The position numbers and the translations under genes are program-made. This document shows, piece after piece, positions 25,005 to 33,945 of a stretch of DNA of 64,000 bases (its first letter is position 1; every line of letters starts with the position of its first letter). Where the stretch lies: positions 1,315,001-1,379,000 of the forward strand of contig NZ_CP154630.1 of NCBI RefSeq assembly GCF_039555535.1, given 5' to 3'. Below the pieces are notes generated by a model. That model ran no database searches. It was given only the letters and a program-made list of their open reading frames with translations, and was not told the origin of the DNA. Source of the stretch: Stenotrophomonas maltophilia (lineage in GTDB: Bacteria; Pseudomonadota; Gammaproteobacteria; Xanthomonadales; Xanthomonadaceae).

Positions 25005-25868
25005 TCAGTACTGCGGCAGCGGGATGAATTCCTTGTCGTCGCCCGGAATGGTGCCGAAGCGGCCGGCCTCCCAATCGTGCTTGGCCTGCTCGATACGCTC
25101 CTTCGAGCTGGATACGAAGTTCCACCACAGATGACGCGGGCCATCCAGCGGCTCGCCGCCGAACAGCATGGCCTTCACCGGCGTCTTCGCGCGCAGGCGG
25201 CCACGTGCGCCGGCTTCCGGAATCACCAGGTGCTGTGCGGGGATGTCCACGCCATCCAGCTGCGCCTCGCCCTCGAGGATGTACAACGCGCGTTCGCGAT
25301 GGCCGTCGTCGATGTCGATCTCCGCATCCGGGTCGAGATCGATCGCCACGTTGAGGGTGTCGGCGAACACCTTCACCGGCGATTCCTCGCCATAGGCGCG
25401 GCCGGCGATCACGCGCAGCCAGGCACCGTTGCGGCGCTGCTCGGGCAGGGTGGCCGCCGCGTGGTGGTAGAACGCCGGTTCGATTTCCTCGTGCGACTTC
25501 GGCAGCGCCACCCAGGTCTGCATGCCGTGGATCGGGTTGTCATGGTCGCGGTCCGGTTGCGGCGTGCGCTCGGAATGAGCGATGCCGCGGCCGGCGGTCA
25601 TCCAGTTGACGTCACCGGGACGGATCACCTGGTCCGAGCCGAGCGTATCGCGGTGTCCGATCGCACCCGACCACAGGTAGGTCACGGTGGCCAGGCCGAT
25701 ATGCGGATGGGGGCGCACGTCGATGGCGGTGCCGGGGTGCATGAGTGCCGGGCCCATCTGGTCGACGAACACGAACGAGCCGATGCTGCGGGCCTGCAGG
25801 GTGGGAACGGCGCGACGGACTTCGAGGCCGCCGATGTCGTGCACGCGCGGGGCGATGATGGTGGTCAT
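25005..25868 (-). CDS. Pirin family protein (copy 2)
   Basis: The 287-residue bicupin has the metal-binding pattern DVRPHPHIGLATVTYLW, GAIGHRDTLGSDQ and TAGRGIAHSERTP, as in pirins. The C-terminal pirin_C cupin spans about residues 170-280. Quercetinase activity or a regulatory role is possible by family. I start at MTTIIAPRVHD (25868); the frame continues upstream through a repeat element without homology. It lies upstream of aqpZ on the same strand, 120 nt apart. Confidence 0.88.
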   Translation of the reverse strand: MTTIIAPRVHDIGGLEVRRAVPTLQARSIGSFVFVDQMGPALMHPGTAIDVRPHPHIGLATVTYLWSGAIGHRDTLGSDQVIRPGDVNWMTAGRGIAHSERTPQPDRDHDNPIHGMQTWVALPKSHEEIEPAFYHHAAATLPEQRRNGAWLRVIAGRAYGEESPVKVFADTLNVAIDLDPDAEIDIDDGHRERALYILEGEAQLDGVDIPAQHLVIPEAGARGRLRAKTPVKAMLFGGEPLDGPRHLWWNFVSSSKERIEQAKHDWEAGRFGTIPGDDKEFIPLPQY

Positions 25869-25956
25869 GCGGGCGTTCTCGCTGGCAGGGATCAGGGGGG
25901 CAGCATCGCATGCAGCTGTGACGGGCACATGCCCCGTATGGGTAACAGGTTGTTCC

Positions 25957-26225
25957 AGCCAACGGCGCAGCCCCTCGTGGCTGGCTGCTTGGTCGCTGAA
26001 GGCAGAAGCAAAAGCAGAAGCAGAAGCAGAAGCCGCGCTTGGCCGGGCGGGTGGGTGGCGCAGGGGACGCTGCAAGTACGTCCATGTAAGCTCGATCGCC
26101 GCATCCATGCGGCTCACGCCCCTGCGCCACCCACCCGCCCGGCCTCTGACAGTTTCCGTGTGCGTCCAGCCACGGAGAAGAAAAAAGAAAATCAAAATCA
26201 AACGCCGGTCGCTTCGCTCCTGGTG
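25957..26225 (+). repeat. Composite long-hairpin element, copy E4
   Basis: This copy lacks the 19-nt hairpin and instead begins with CCAACGGCGCAGCCCCTCGTGG, a module shared with E8. The linker is a 6-bp tandem repeat GCAGAA/GCAAAA (26002-26031). The outer arms, 26 nt each (26041-26066 and 26119-26144), are perfectly complementary. The core has TACGTCC and an inner stem GCCGCA/TGCGGC (26098-26113). The outer motif CTGACAGTTTCCGTG and an A-rich tail ending GGTCGCTTCGCTC follow. Confidence 0.85.
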
Positions 26226-26289
26226 GCAACCAAGGTAGCCACCCACCAGTTCGCAGTAGCCATCAACCAGATTCGGGGTTCACCGACCG

Positions 26290-26500
26290 TCACCGGGAAG
26301 CTGTCAGGGGCGGGGCGGTGTCGGGGTGCGGGGTGTCCGCGGCATGGATGCCGCGGCCAAGCCCCCAAGGACGGGTTTACGGCGTCCCCGCACCCCGACA
26401 CCGCCCCGCCCAACAAACAGAAAAGCCAGAGCCGCTTTGGCTCTGGCTTCTGCTGTGGAACTTGACGTTGCCTCTGCGGGTGCCGGGCCGCAGGCCCGGC
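26290..26500 (-). repeat. Composite long-hairpin element, copy E5
   Basis: The 26-nt outer arms (26308-26333 and 26386-26411) are perfectly complementary but differ in sequence from those of E4. The inner stem is CCGCGGCA/TGCCGCGG (26337-26344, 26349-26356). On the minus strand the 19-nt hairpin reads GCCGGGCC-TGC-GGCCCGGC (26482-26500), then ACCCGCAGAGGC. The linker includes an extra hairpin, AGCCAGAGCC/GGCTCTGGCT. It lies 8 nt past the fadJ-like stop. Confidence 0.85.
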
Positions 26501-26508
26501 CGATAAAC

Positions 26509-28572
26509 TCACACCACCGGTTCGCGCAGGGCGGGGTTGTCCCAGCCCGGGCGCGGGGCGAAACGGTCACCGTGGCGCTGCTGCAGCGCCTTCAACCGCT
26601 CGACGATCGCATCGGCACCCACCGCACGGATGTGCTGGATCGGACCGCCACGGAACGGTGCAAAGCCGGTACCGAAGATCACGCCCGCATCCAGCAGGTC
26701 CGCATCGGCCACCACGCCTTCGTGCAGGCACGCCACGGCTTCGTTCAACAGCGGCAGGATCAGGCGGTCTTCCAGATCGGCCGGGGCCTGGTAATCGCTG
26801 GCCACGTCCGGCTTCTTCGGCTTGCCGTTTTCCCAGGTGTAGATGCCCTGGCCATCCTTCTTGCCACGCTTGTCCGGCTCCACCGTCTGCAAGGCCGCCG
26901 GAATCTGCAGGCCGAGGAACGGCGCCAGTTCACGGCCCACGCCCGCCGCCACGTCCAGGCCCACGGTGTCGATCAGTTCGATCGGGCCCATCGGCATGCC
27001 GAACTTCACGGCGGCCTTGTCGATCACGGGGCCTGGAATGCCTTCGGCGTACGCGGTGGCTGCTTCCAGCATGTACGGGAACAGCACGCGGTTGACCAGG
27101 AAGCCCGGGCTGCCGGCCACCGGTACCGGAAACTTGCCCAGCGCCTTGCAGAACGCGGCGAGGCGTCGCTCGGTCTCCGGCGCCATGCCGTCGTGATGGA
27201 TGATCTCCACCAGCGGCATCTGCGCCACCGGGTTGAAGTAGTGCAGGCCGGCGAACTGCGCCGGGCGCTGGATGTGGTCGCGCAGCTCCACCAGCGGGAT
27301 CGACGAGGTGTTGGTGGTCAGCAGCGCGTCCAGCTTCATCTTCGGTTCCAGCGTCTGGTACAGCGCGCGCTTGGCTTCCGGATTCTCGATGATCGCTTCG
27401 ATCACCAGGTCGGCTTCGGCCACCCCGTTGCCTTCCAGGTCGGCACGCAGGCGTGCGGCCACGGCGGGGCGCTTGCTCTCGTCGCGCACCTTCTTGGCGA
27501 ACAGCGCCTGCGCGCGTTCCATGGCAGGTTCGATGAAGCGCTGCTCGCGGTCCTGCAGCGTCACCTCGAAGCCCTTGTAAGCGGCCCATGCGGCGATGTC
27601 GCCACCCATCACGCCGGCGCCGACCACGTGCACATGGCGGATGCCGGAATCACCGCCGCCCAGACCCTTCAGGCGCTCGGTCAGGAAGAAAATGCGGATC
27701 AGGTTGCGCGCGGTCGGCGTGCTGGCCAACTTCACCACCGCACGGCGTTCGGCGTCCAGGCGGGCCTGGATCGGCTTGCCGCCGCTGCGCTGCCAGGTGC
27801 TGATCAGCGCATACGGCGCCGGATACTGGTCCTTCTTCGCCTTGCGCGCGACCTGCTTGACCATCTGCGGCGCCAGCAGGGTGCGGGCCAGCCAGGTGTT
27901 GGTCGCCCACGCCGTGGCGCGCTGCTTGAACGGGCGGGTGGTGCCGGACAGGGCCAGCGCCACGGCGGTATCGAGCACCACTGCCGGTGCCACCACCTTG
28001 TCGACCAGGCCGATGCCACGCGCGGCCGAGGCCGACAGGGTGCGGCCGGTCAGCATCATGTCCATCGCCGCCGGGGCGCCCACCAGCTGCGGCAGGCGCG
28101 CGCTTCCGCCCCAGCCGGGGAAGATGCCGAGCTGGGTTTCCGGCAGCCCGATGCGGGTGCTGCTGTCATTGGAAGCCACGCGGTAGCGGCAGGCCAGTGC
28201 CAGCTCGGTGCCGCCGCCCAGGCAGTGGCCGTGGATGGCCGCCACGGTCGGGCAGGGCAGCTCGGCCAACTTCTGGTAGGTGGCCTGGCCGCGGCGGATG
28301 GCATCGTTGACGGTGCCGCGACGATCGAATTCCTGGAACTCCTTCAGATCCGCGCCGGCAATGAACCCGGCCTTCTTCAACGACTGGATCACCACGCCCT
28401 TGGGTGGGTCCAGTGCGATGCGTTCCAGCAGGTCCCCCAGTTCCAGCAGCACGTCCTGCGACATCGCATTGACGCTGCTGTCCTGACGATCCAGGGAGAG
28501 AACCACCACGCCGTCGTCGCGGATCTCGGGGTGCCAGTGGCTGAAGCGGAGACCATCGAAGCCTGAGAGCAT
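26509..28572 (-). CDS. FadJ/FadB-type 3-hydroxyacyl-CoA dehydrogenase / enoyl-CoA hydratase
   Basis: The 687-residue multifunctional beta-oxidation enzyme has an N-terminal crotonase domain (about 1-190) with the oxyanion segment FIAGADLKEF and the GHCLGGGTELALACRYR block. An NAD-binding dehydrogenase domain begins around 310 (HVHVVGAGVMGGDIAAW), with the catalytic HYFNPVAQMPLVEI and a C-terminal helical domain. It hydrates enoyl-CoA and oxidises the 3-hydroxyacyl-CoA. No thiolase gene is adjacent; one lies at 54990. FadJ versus FadB cannot be decided here. Confidence 0.9.
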   Translation of the reverse strand: MLSGFDGLRFSHWHPEIRDDGVVVLSLDRQDSSVNAMSQDVLLELGDLLERIALDPPKGVVIQSLKKAGFIAGADLKEFQEFDRRGTVNDAIRRGQATYQKLAELPCPTVAAIHGHCLGGGTELALACRYRVASNDSSTRIGLPETQLGIFPGWGGSARLPQLVGAPAAMDMMLTGRTLSASAARGIGLVDKVVAPAVVLDTAVALALSGTTRPFKQRATAWATNTWLARTLLAPQMVKQVARKAKKDQYPAPYALISTWQRSGGKPIQARLDAERRAVVKLASTPTARNLIRIFFLTERLKGLGGGDSGIRHVHVVGAGVMGGDIAAWAAYKGFEVTLQDREQRFIEPAMERAQALFAKKVRDESKRPAVAARLRADLEGNGVAEADLVIEAIIENPEAKRALYQTLEPKMKLDALLTTNTSSIPLVELRDHIQRPAQFAGLHYFNPVAQMPLVEIIHHDGMAPETERRLAAFCKALGKFPVPVAGSPGFLVNRVLFPYMLEAATAYAEGIPGPVIDKAAVKFGMPMGPIELIDTVGLDVAAGVGRELAPFLGLQIPAALQTVEPDKRGKKDGQGIYTWENGKPKKPDVASDYQAPADLEDRLILPLLNEAVACLHEGVVADADLLDAGVIFGTGFAPFRGGPIQHIRAVGADAIVERLKALQQRHGDRFAPRPGWDNPALREPVV

Positions 28573-28740
28573 GGACGTTCCATCCGGTTGTGTATGGAGA
28601 AGCGGCTATGATCCAGAGGTTGTTTCCCCCGCGTCAAATCCCAATAGCAGGGGAGTGGCGACCCCGGATCCATGGCCGTGGACCGGGACGCTAACGGAAC
28701 GGTGGTTAAAAGCTGGTGCGGCGCCAGGTGATCGGCGACT

Positions 28741-28767
28741 GAACTTTTCCCGGGATTGGCAGTCTCA
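28741..28767 (+). promoter_or_regulatory. Sigma-E (RpoE) promoter, autoregulatory
   Basis: GAACTT (28741-28746), a 16-nt spacer and TCTCA (28763-28767) match the sigma-E consensus GAACTT-N16-TCTGA closely. It lies about 40 nt upstream of the rpoE start, as expected for autoregulation. Confidence 0.85.
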
Positions 28768-28807
28768 TTGCCCGACGTCGGTTGGGCTGACAGGAGTGCG
28801 GCCCCTC

Positions 28808-29428
28808 ATGGCCGATGTTGATACACCTCAGGAGCTGGACCTGGAGCTGGTCCGGCGCGTGCAGCACGGCGAGAGCGCCGCGTTCGATGTCCTGGTGCGC
28901 AAGTACCAGCATCGCGTGGTGGCCTTGGTCGGTCGCTACATCGCCGACTGGAGCGAATGTCAGGACGTCGCCCAGGACACTTTCATCCGTGCCTACCGCG
29001 CGATCGGAAGTTTCCGTGGCGATGCCCAGTTCTCAACCTGGTTGCATCGAATCGCCGTGAATACCGCCAAAAACTACCTGGCTTCACACAATCGACGGCC
29101 ACCGACCGATGACATCGACATCGGCGATGCCGAACAGTTCGACAGCGGTACGCGCCTGCGCGACACCGACACGCCCGAACGCGAGTTGATGCGCCAGGAG
29201 CTGGAACAGACGGTGATGAAGGCCGTCAACGCGCTGCCGGAAGAGCTCCGGTCGGCGATCACCCTGCGCGAGGTGGAAGGCCTGAGCTACGAGGAAATCG
29301 CGCAGAAAATGGGGTGCCCGATCGGCACCGTGCGTTCACGGATCTTCCGGGCGCGCGAGGCGATCGACACCGAACTCCGGCCGCTGTTGGACATCGGCAG
29401 CGCCACCCGTGAGAAGAGCCGCGTATGA
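28808..29428 (+). CDS. rpoE: RNA polymerase sigma-E factor
   Basis: The 206-residue ECF sigma factor has region 2 (VRKYQHRVVALVGRYI, DVAQDTFIRAYRAIGSFRG) and region 4 (LPEELRSAITLREVEGLSYEEIAQKMGCPIGTVRSRIFRAREAI), the latter containing the helix-turn-helix. It directs transcription of envelope stress genes. I start at MADVDTPQEL (28808), at the family's N-terminus; the frame is open upstream to 28571 but includes the promoter. The stop overlaps rseA by 4 nt. Confidence 0.96.
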   Translation: MADVDTPQELDLELVRRVQHGESAAFDVLVRKYQHRVVALVGRYIADWSECQDVAQDTFIRAYRAIGSFRGDAQFSTWLHRIAVNTAKNYLASHNRRPPTDDIDIGDAEQFDSGTRLRDTDTPERELMRQELEQTVMKAVNALPEELRSAITLREVEGLSYEEIAQKMGCPIGTVRSRIFRAREAIDTELRPLLDIGSATREKSRV

Positions 29429-30306
29429 CCAGTAATCCGTTCAACGAATCGCAGAACCATCAATCGCCCGCCGGGCAGCGCCTGGACCAGCGCCATCGCG
29501 AGCAGCTGTCGGCCCTGGTCGATGGCGAGCTGGGCGCTGATGAAGCGCGCTTCCTGCTGCGCCGGATGGAGCATGACCCCGAACTGGCCGGCTGCCAGGA
29601 GCGCTGGCAGCTGCTGGGCGATGTGATGCGCGGGCAGGCGTCGGCACTGGCGCCTGCCGGGTTCAGTGCCGCCGTGGCTGCCGCCATCGCCGCCGAGCCT
29701 TCGCCGCAGGCCGAGCCGCGCCGTCAAGTGCGTCGCAGTGGCTGGCGGGCTTGGGGCGGTGGTGCCGCACTGGCCGCTTCGGTGGCGGCGGTGGCGCTGT
29801 TCATGGGCGGTGAGAAGCTGAAGGAAGCCACCCCGGGCGAGCCGCTGGCACCGCAGGTGATCGCCAGCCAGGCAGAGCTTCCGGCCGCACCGACCGATCC
29901 TGCCCCGATGACCGAGGCCTCTGCAGACACTGCGGCGATGGCCGTGGCGGCGGCTCCCGCCCTGGCGATGGCCGCTGCCAGTCGCCGCCAGGACAGCCGC
30001 CGCGCCAGTGCCACCCGCAGCCAGCAGGCCGCGCGTGCCGCCCAGCGCGAGGACGTGCCACAGCGCGCGGTGGCTGCTGCGCAGGCGCCGCTGATCCCGA
30101 CCGTACCGGCCAGTGCCGGCCGCGACATGCCGTTTGGTGAGGTCAGTGGGCTGCAGGCCCGGCCGTGGCCGCGTTCCAGCCTGGCGCCTGCCGCCGGCGG
30201 CGCGCTCAATGCCAGTTTCCCGGCCCATACCGGTGGCGCCGCGTTCTACCCGTTCGAGCCGCGCCTGCAGGACGACCTGCCGGTGCCGCCGCGCCCGCGC
30301 GACTGA
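29425..30306 (+). CDS. rseA: Anti-sigma-E factor, RseA-like
   Basis: The 293-residue protein has an N-terminal cytoplasmic domain REQLSALVDGELGADEARFLLRRM (residues 25-48), the RseA signature that clamps sigma-E. One membrane segment (about 111-128, [19 protein letters not shown]) follows, then an Ala/Pro/Arg-rich periplasmic region that is longer than in E. coli RseA (216 residues). It holds RpoE inactive until proteolysis. It is coupled to rpoE by ATGA. No rseB lies next to it; the next gene is mucD. Confidence 0.9.
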   Translation: MTSNPFNESQNHQSPAGQRLDQRHREQLSALVDGELGADEARFLLRRMEHDPELAGCQERWQLLGDVMRGQASALAPAGFSAAVAAAIAAEPSPQAEPRRQVRRSGWRAWGGGAALAASVAAVALFMGGEKLKEATPGEPLAPQVIASQAELPAAPTDPAPMTEASADTAAMAVAAAPALAMAAASRRQDSRRASATRSQQAARAAQREDVPQRAVAAAQAPLIPTVPASAGRDMPFGEVSGLQARPWPRSSLAPAAGGALNASFPAHTGGAAFYPFEPRLQDDLPVPPRPRD

Positions 30307-30321
30307 GCCGGGCGCCTTCAC

Positions 30322-30340
30322 GCCCCGCCATCGGCGGGGC
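30322..30340 (+). terminator. Hairpin between rseA and mucD
   Basis: GCCCCGCC (30322-30329) pairs with GGCGGGGC (30333-30340). It has no strong T run and may only attenuate readthrough into mucD or stabilise the upstream message. Confidence 0.4.
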
Positions 30341-30380
30341 CCGTATTCCTCTTTCCATCCGATCCGGAGGTTGCCGTCCG

Positions 30381-31916
30381 ATGACTCCCCGACTCCGCAC
30401 GCAGGCCATGGGCCTGCTGGCCCTGACCCTGCCGCTGATGGCCTGCGCGCAGGCCCCGGCTCCGGCCGCCCCGACCCAGGCTGCGCCGGCCGCCGCGCCG
30501 AGGGTACCGGCGCAGCCGCTGGTCAGCGGCCTGCCCGATTTCACCAACCTTGTTGAACAGGTCGGGCCGGGTGTGGTCAACGTCGACACGACCATCGTCC
30601 GCAACAACCGTCAGGCTTCGCGGGGCCCGATGGGCGGTGACGACGACATGCCGGAGTTCTTCCGCCGCTTCTTTGGCCCGGACTTCCCGATGCCGGGGCA
30701 GGGACCAGGTGGGCAGGACGGCGGCCCCAGCATCAAGGGCCGTGGCATGGGCTCGGGCTTCATCATTTCGCCCGATGGCTACGTGCTGACCAACTACCAC
30801 GTGGTGGCCGATGCCAGTGACGTGAAGGTCAAGCTGGGCGATAGCCGTGAGTTCAACGCCAAGGTGGTGGGCAGCGACCAGCAGTACGACGTGGCGCTGC
30901 TGAAGATCGATGGCAAGAACCTGCCGACCGTGCGCGTGGGCGATTCCAACACGCTGAAGCCGGGTCAGTGGGTTGTCGCGATCGGCTCGCCGTTCGGCCT
31001 CGACCATTCCGTCACCGCCGGCATCGTCAGCGCACTGGGCCGCAGCACCGGCGGTGCCGACCAGCGCTACGTGCCTTTCATCCAGACCGACGTGGCGATC
31101 AACCAGGGCAATTCCGGTGGTCCGTTGCTGAACACCCGCGGTGAGGTGGTCGGCATCAATTCGCAGATCTTCTCCGCCTCCGGCGGCTACATGGGCATCA
31201 GCTTCGCGATCCCGATCGACCTGGCGATGAGCGCGGTCGAGCAGATCAAGAAGAGTGGCAAGGTCACCCGCGGCCAGCTCGGCGCGGTGGTCGAACCGAT
31301 CGATGCGCTGAAGGCGCAGGGCCTGGGCCTGCCGGACAGCCGTGGTGCGCTGGTCAACCAGATCGTGCCGGGCAGTGCCGCGGAGAAGGCCGGTGTGCAG
31401 ATCGGCGACGTGGTGCGTTCGGTCAATGGCAGTCCGGTCAACAGCTGGTCCGACCTGCCGCCGCTGATCGGCGCGATGGCGCCGGGCAGCCGGGTCACCC
31501 TGGGCGTGATCCGCGACGGCAAGCAGCGCGATCTCAGCGCCACCCTTACGGCGCTGAACGAAGACGGGCAGGGCAATGTTCGTGCGGCCGCTGCCGCCAA
31601 GCCCGATGCGGCACCGCAGGCCGGCGCCAATGCCCTGCTGGGTCTGGACGTGAGCGACCTGACCGCGCCGCAGCGCAAGCAGCTCGGCCTGGATGGCAAC
31701 GAAGGCGTGCGCATCACCGGGGTCAAGGGCCAGGCAGCGCGTGATGCCGGCCTGTCTCCGGGCATGGTGATCCTGCAGGTCGGCCGCACCCCGGTTGGCA
31801 GCATGGAGGCCCTGAACCGGGCGCTGTCCAGCTACAAGAAGGACGATGTGGTGATGCTGCTGGTGCGCACAGGCAACGGCAACAGCGCCTTCGTGGCGGT
31901 GAAGGCCGGCCAGTAA
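30381..31916 (+). CDS. mucD: Periplasmic serine protease MucD/DegP (HtrA family, Do type)
   Basis: The 511-residue protease-chaperone starts with a signal peptide ending LPLMAC, a possible lipobox (Cys22), then an Ala/Pro linker. The trypsin-like domain has His140 in TNYHVVA, Asp170 in YDVALLKI and Ser245 in GNSGGPL. Two PDZ domains follow at about 300-385 and 415-505. It degrades or refolds misfolded envelope proteins. I start at MTPRLRTQAM, preceded by GGAGG. As in Pseudomonas, it belongs to the sigma-E operon. Confidence 0.94.
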   Translation: MTPRLRTQAMGLLALTLPLMACAQAPAPAAPTQAAPAAAPRVPAQPLVSGLPDFTNLVEQVGPGVVNVDTTIVRNNRQASRGPMGGDDDMPEFFRRFFGPDFPMPGQGPGGQDGGPSIKGRGMGSGFIISPDGYVLTNYHVVADASDVKVKLGDSREFNAKVVGSDQQYDVALLKIDGKNLPTVRVGDSNTLKPGQWVVAIGSPFGLDHSVTAGIVSALGRSTGGADQRYVPFIQTDVAINQGNSGGPLLNTRGEVVGINSQIFSASGGYMGISFAIPIDLAMSAVEQIKKSGKVTRGQLGAVVEPIDALKAQGLGLPDSRGALVNQIVPGSAAEKAGVQIGDVVRSVNGSPVNSWSDLPPLIGAMAPGSRVTLGVIRDGKQRDLSATLTALNEDGQGNVRAAAAAKPDAAPQAGANALLGLDVSDLTAPQRKQLGLDGNEGVRITGVKGQAARDAGLSPGMVILQVGRTPVGSMEALNRALSSYKKDDVVMLLVRTGNGNSAFVAVKAGQ

Positions 31917-31956
31917 GGCTCGCCCGGGGCCGCCCACGCGGCCCTTGTTCGTCCCC

Positions 31957-31982
31957 CGAAGCCCCGCCCTGGCGGGGCTTCG
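31957..31982 (+). terminator. 12-bp hairpin after mucD
   Basis: CGAAGCCCCGCC (31957-31968) pairs with GGCGGGGCTTCG (31971-31982). The perfect stem between mucD and lepA probably ends the sigma-E operon, although no T run follows. Confidence 0.55.
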
Positions 31983-32082
31983 GCCGTTCCGGGCCCGCCC
32001 CGATGAGACCGCTTTCGCGGCGGGGCGCCGGGCATGCGATAATCGACCGTTACCCTGACGACGCCGCGCGCCGCCGCCACCT

Positions 32083-33891
32083 ATGTCTTCTGATTCGATG
32101 CGGAACATCCGCAACTTCTCCATCATCGCCCATGTCGACCACGGCAAGTCCACGCTGGCCGACCGCATCATCCAGCTTTGTGGTGGCCTGCAGGCCCGCG
32201 AGATGGAAGCGCAGGTGCTCGACTCCAACCCGATCGAACGCGAGCGTGGCATCACGATCAAGGCGCAGTCGGTGTCGCTGCCGTACCTGGCCAAGGACGG
32301 GCAGACCTACCACCTGAACTTCATCGACACCCCCGGCCACGTCGACTTCTCCTATGAAGTCAGCCGTTCGCTGGCCGCCTGCGAAGGCGCGCTGCTGGTG
32401 GTCGATGCGGCCCAGGGCGTGGAAGCGCAGTCGGTGGCCAACTGCTACACCGCGGTGGAGCAGGGCCTGGAAGTGGTGCCGGTGATCAACAAGATCGACC
32501 TGCCGACCGCCGACATCGAGCGTGCCAAGGCCGAGATCGAGGCCGTGATCGGCATCGACGCCTCCGATGCCGTGCCGGTCAGCGCCAAGACCGGCCTGAA
32601 CGTGCAGGACGTGCTGGAAGCGATCGTGCATCGCATCCCGCCGCCGACGCCGCGCGACACCGAGAAGCTGCAGGCGCTGATCATCGACTCGTGGTTCGAC
32701 AACTACCTGGGCGTAGTCTCGCTGGTGCGCGTGATGCAGGGCGAGATCAAGGCCGGTGACAAGCTGCAGGTGATGTCCACCGGCCGCAACCACCAGGTCG
32801 ACAACGTCGGCGTGTTCACGCCGAAGCGGAAAGTGCTGCCGGCGCTGCGTGCCGGTGAAGTGGGTTGGGTCACCGCCAGCATCAAGGACGTGCACGGTGC
32901 GCCGGTCGGCGACACCCTGACCCTGGCCGGCGACCCCGCACCGAAGCCGCTGCCCGGCTTCCAGGAAATGCAGCCGCGCGTGTTCGCCGGCCTGTTCCCG
33001 GTCGACGCCGAGGACTACCCGGACCTTCGCGAAGCGCTGGACAAGCTGCGCCTGAACGATGCCGCGCTGCGCTTCGAGCCGGAAAGTTCCGAGGCGATGG
33101 GCTTCGGCTTCCGCTGCGGCTTCCTGGGCATGCTGCACATGGAAATCGTGCAGGAGCGCCTGGAGCGCGAATACAACCTGGACCTGATCAGCACCGCGCC
33201 GACGGTGGTGTATGAAGTCCTGAAGACCGATGGCTCGATCATCAACATGGACAACCCGGCCAAGCTGCCGCCGGTGAACCAGGTCGAGGAGATCCGCGAG
33301 CCGATCATCCGTGCCAACGTGCTCACCCCCGAGGAGTACATCGGCAACATCATCAAGCTGTGCGAAGAAAAGCGCGGCAGCCAGATCGGCATCAACTACC
33401 TGGGCAGCCAGGTGCAGATCAGCTATGAGCTGCCGATGGCCGAGGTGGTGCTGGACTTCTTTGACAAGCTGAAGTCGGTCAGCCGTGGCTATGCCTCGCT
33501 GGACTACCACTTCGTGCGCTTCGACGCCGGCCCGTTCGTGCGCGTGGATGTGTTGATCAACGGCGACAAGGTCGATGCGCTGTCGCTGATCGTGCACCGC
33601 AGCCATGCCGACCGCCGTGGCCGGGAGCTGTGCGAGAAGATGAAGGACCTGATCCCGCGCCAGATGTTCGACGTCGCCATCCAGGCCGCCGTCGGCTCGC
33701 AGATCATCGCCCGTACCACGGTCAAGGCCATGCGCAAGAACGTGCTGGCCAAGTGCTATGGTGGCGACGTTTCGCGCAAGAAGAAGCTTCTGGAAAAGCA
33801 GAAGGAAGGCAAGAAGCGCATGAAGCAGGTCGGTCGTGTGGAGATCCCGCAGGAAGCGTTCCTGGCCGTGCTGCAGATGGACAACAAGTAA
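32083..33891 (+). CDS. lepA: Elongation factor 4 (LepA)
   Basis: The 602-residue translational GTPase has G1 [10 protein letters not shown] (about 16-25), G2 [10 protein letters not shown]3 DTPGHVDF and G4 NKIDLP. EF-G-like domains follow, and the LepA-specific C-terminal domain ends at [16 protein letters not shown] sequence. It acts on stalled or back-translocated ribosomes and in ribosome assembly. Length matches the family. It heads the conserved lepA-lepB-rnc-era-recO run. Confidence 0.97.
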
Positions 33892-33897
33892 TCCCGC

Positions 33898-33917
33898 ACC
33901 GGCCCTGCGGGGCCGGT
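33898..33917 (+). terminator. Hairpin between lepA and lepB
   Basis: ACCGGCCC (33898-33905) pairs with GGGCCGGT (33910-33917) around TGCG. It may attenuate readthrough or protect the lepA message; the operon arrangement suggests that it does not fully terminate. Confidence 0.4.
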
Positions 33918-33945
33918 CGTCCGGTGACGTTGCAAAGGACCCTGA

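Larger units (their letters stand above)
25869..26508. other. Gene-free repeat cluster (640 nt)
   Basis: The stretch holds composite element E4 (plus) and E5 (minus) as an inverted pair with outer motifs facing each other. Between them are A-rich sequence, GGTCGCTTCGCTC and AAGGTAGCCACC. No gene was found, although long shadow frames cross the region. Confidence 0.8.

Noticed and set aside
26002..26033. GCAGAA tandem repeat considered as a CRISPR array
   Set aside because: The units are only 6 nt with no spacers; no cas genes are present.
25869..26246. N-terminal extension of the second pirin
   Set aside because: The extension is translated from the E4 repeat element and has no resemblance to pirins.
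26326..28566. 746-residue plus-strand frame opposite the fadJ-like gene
   Set aside because: Antisense shadow; it also starts inside a repeat element.
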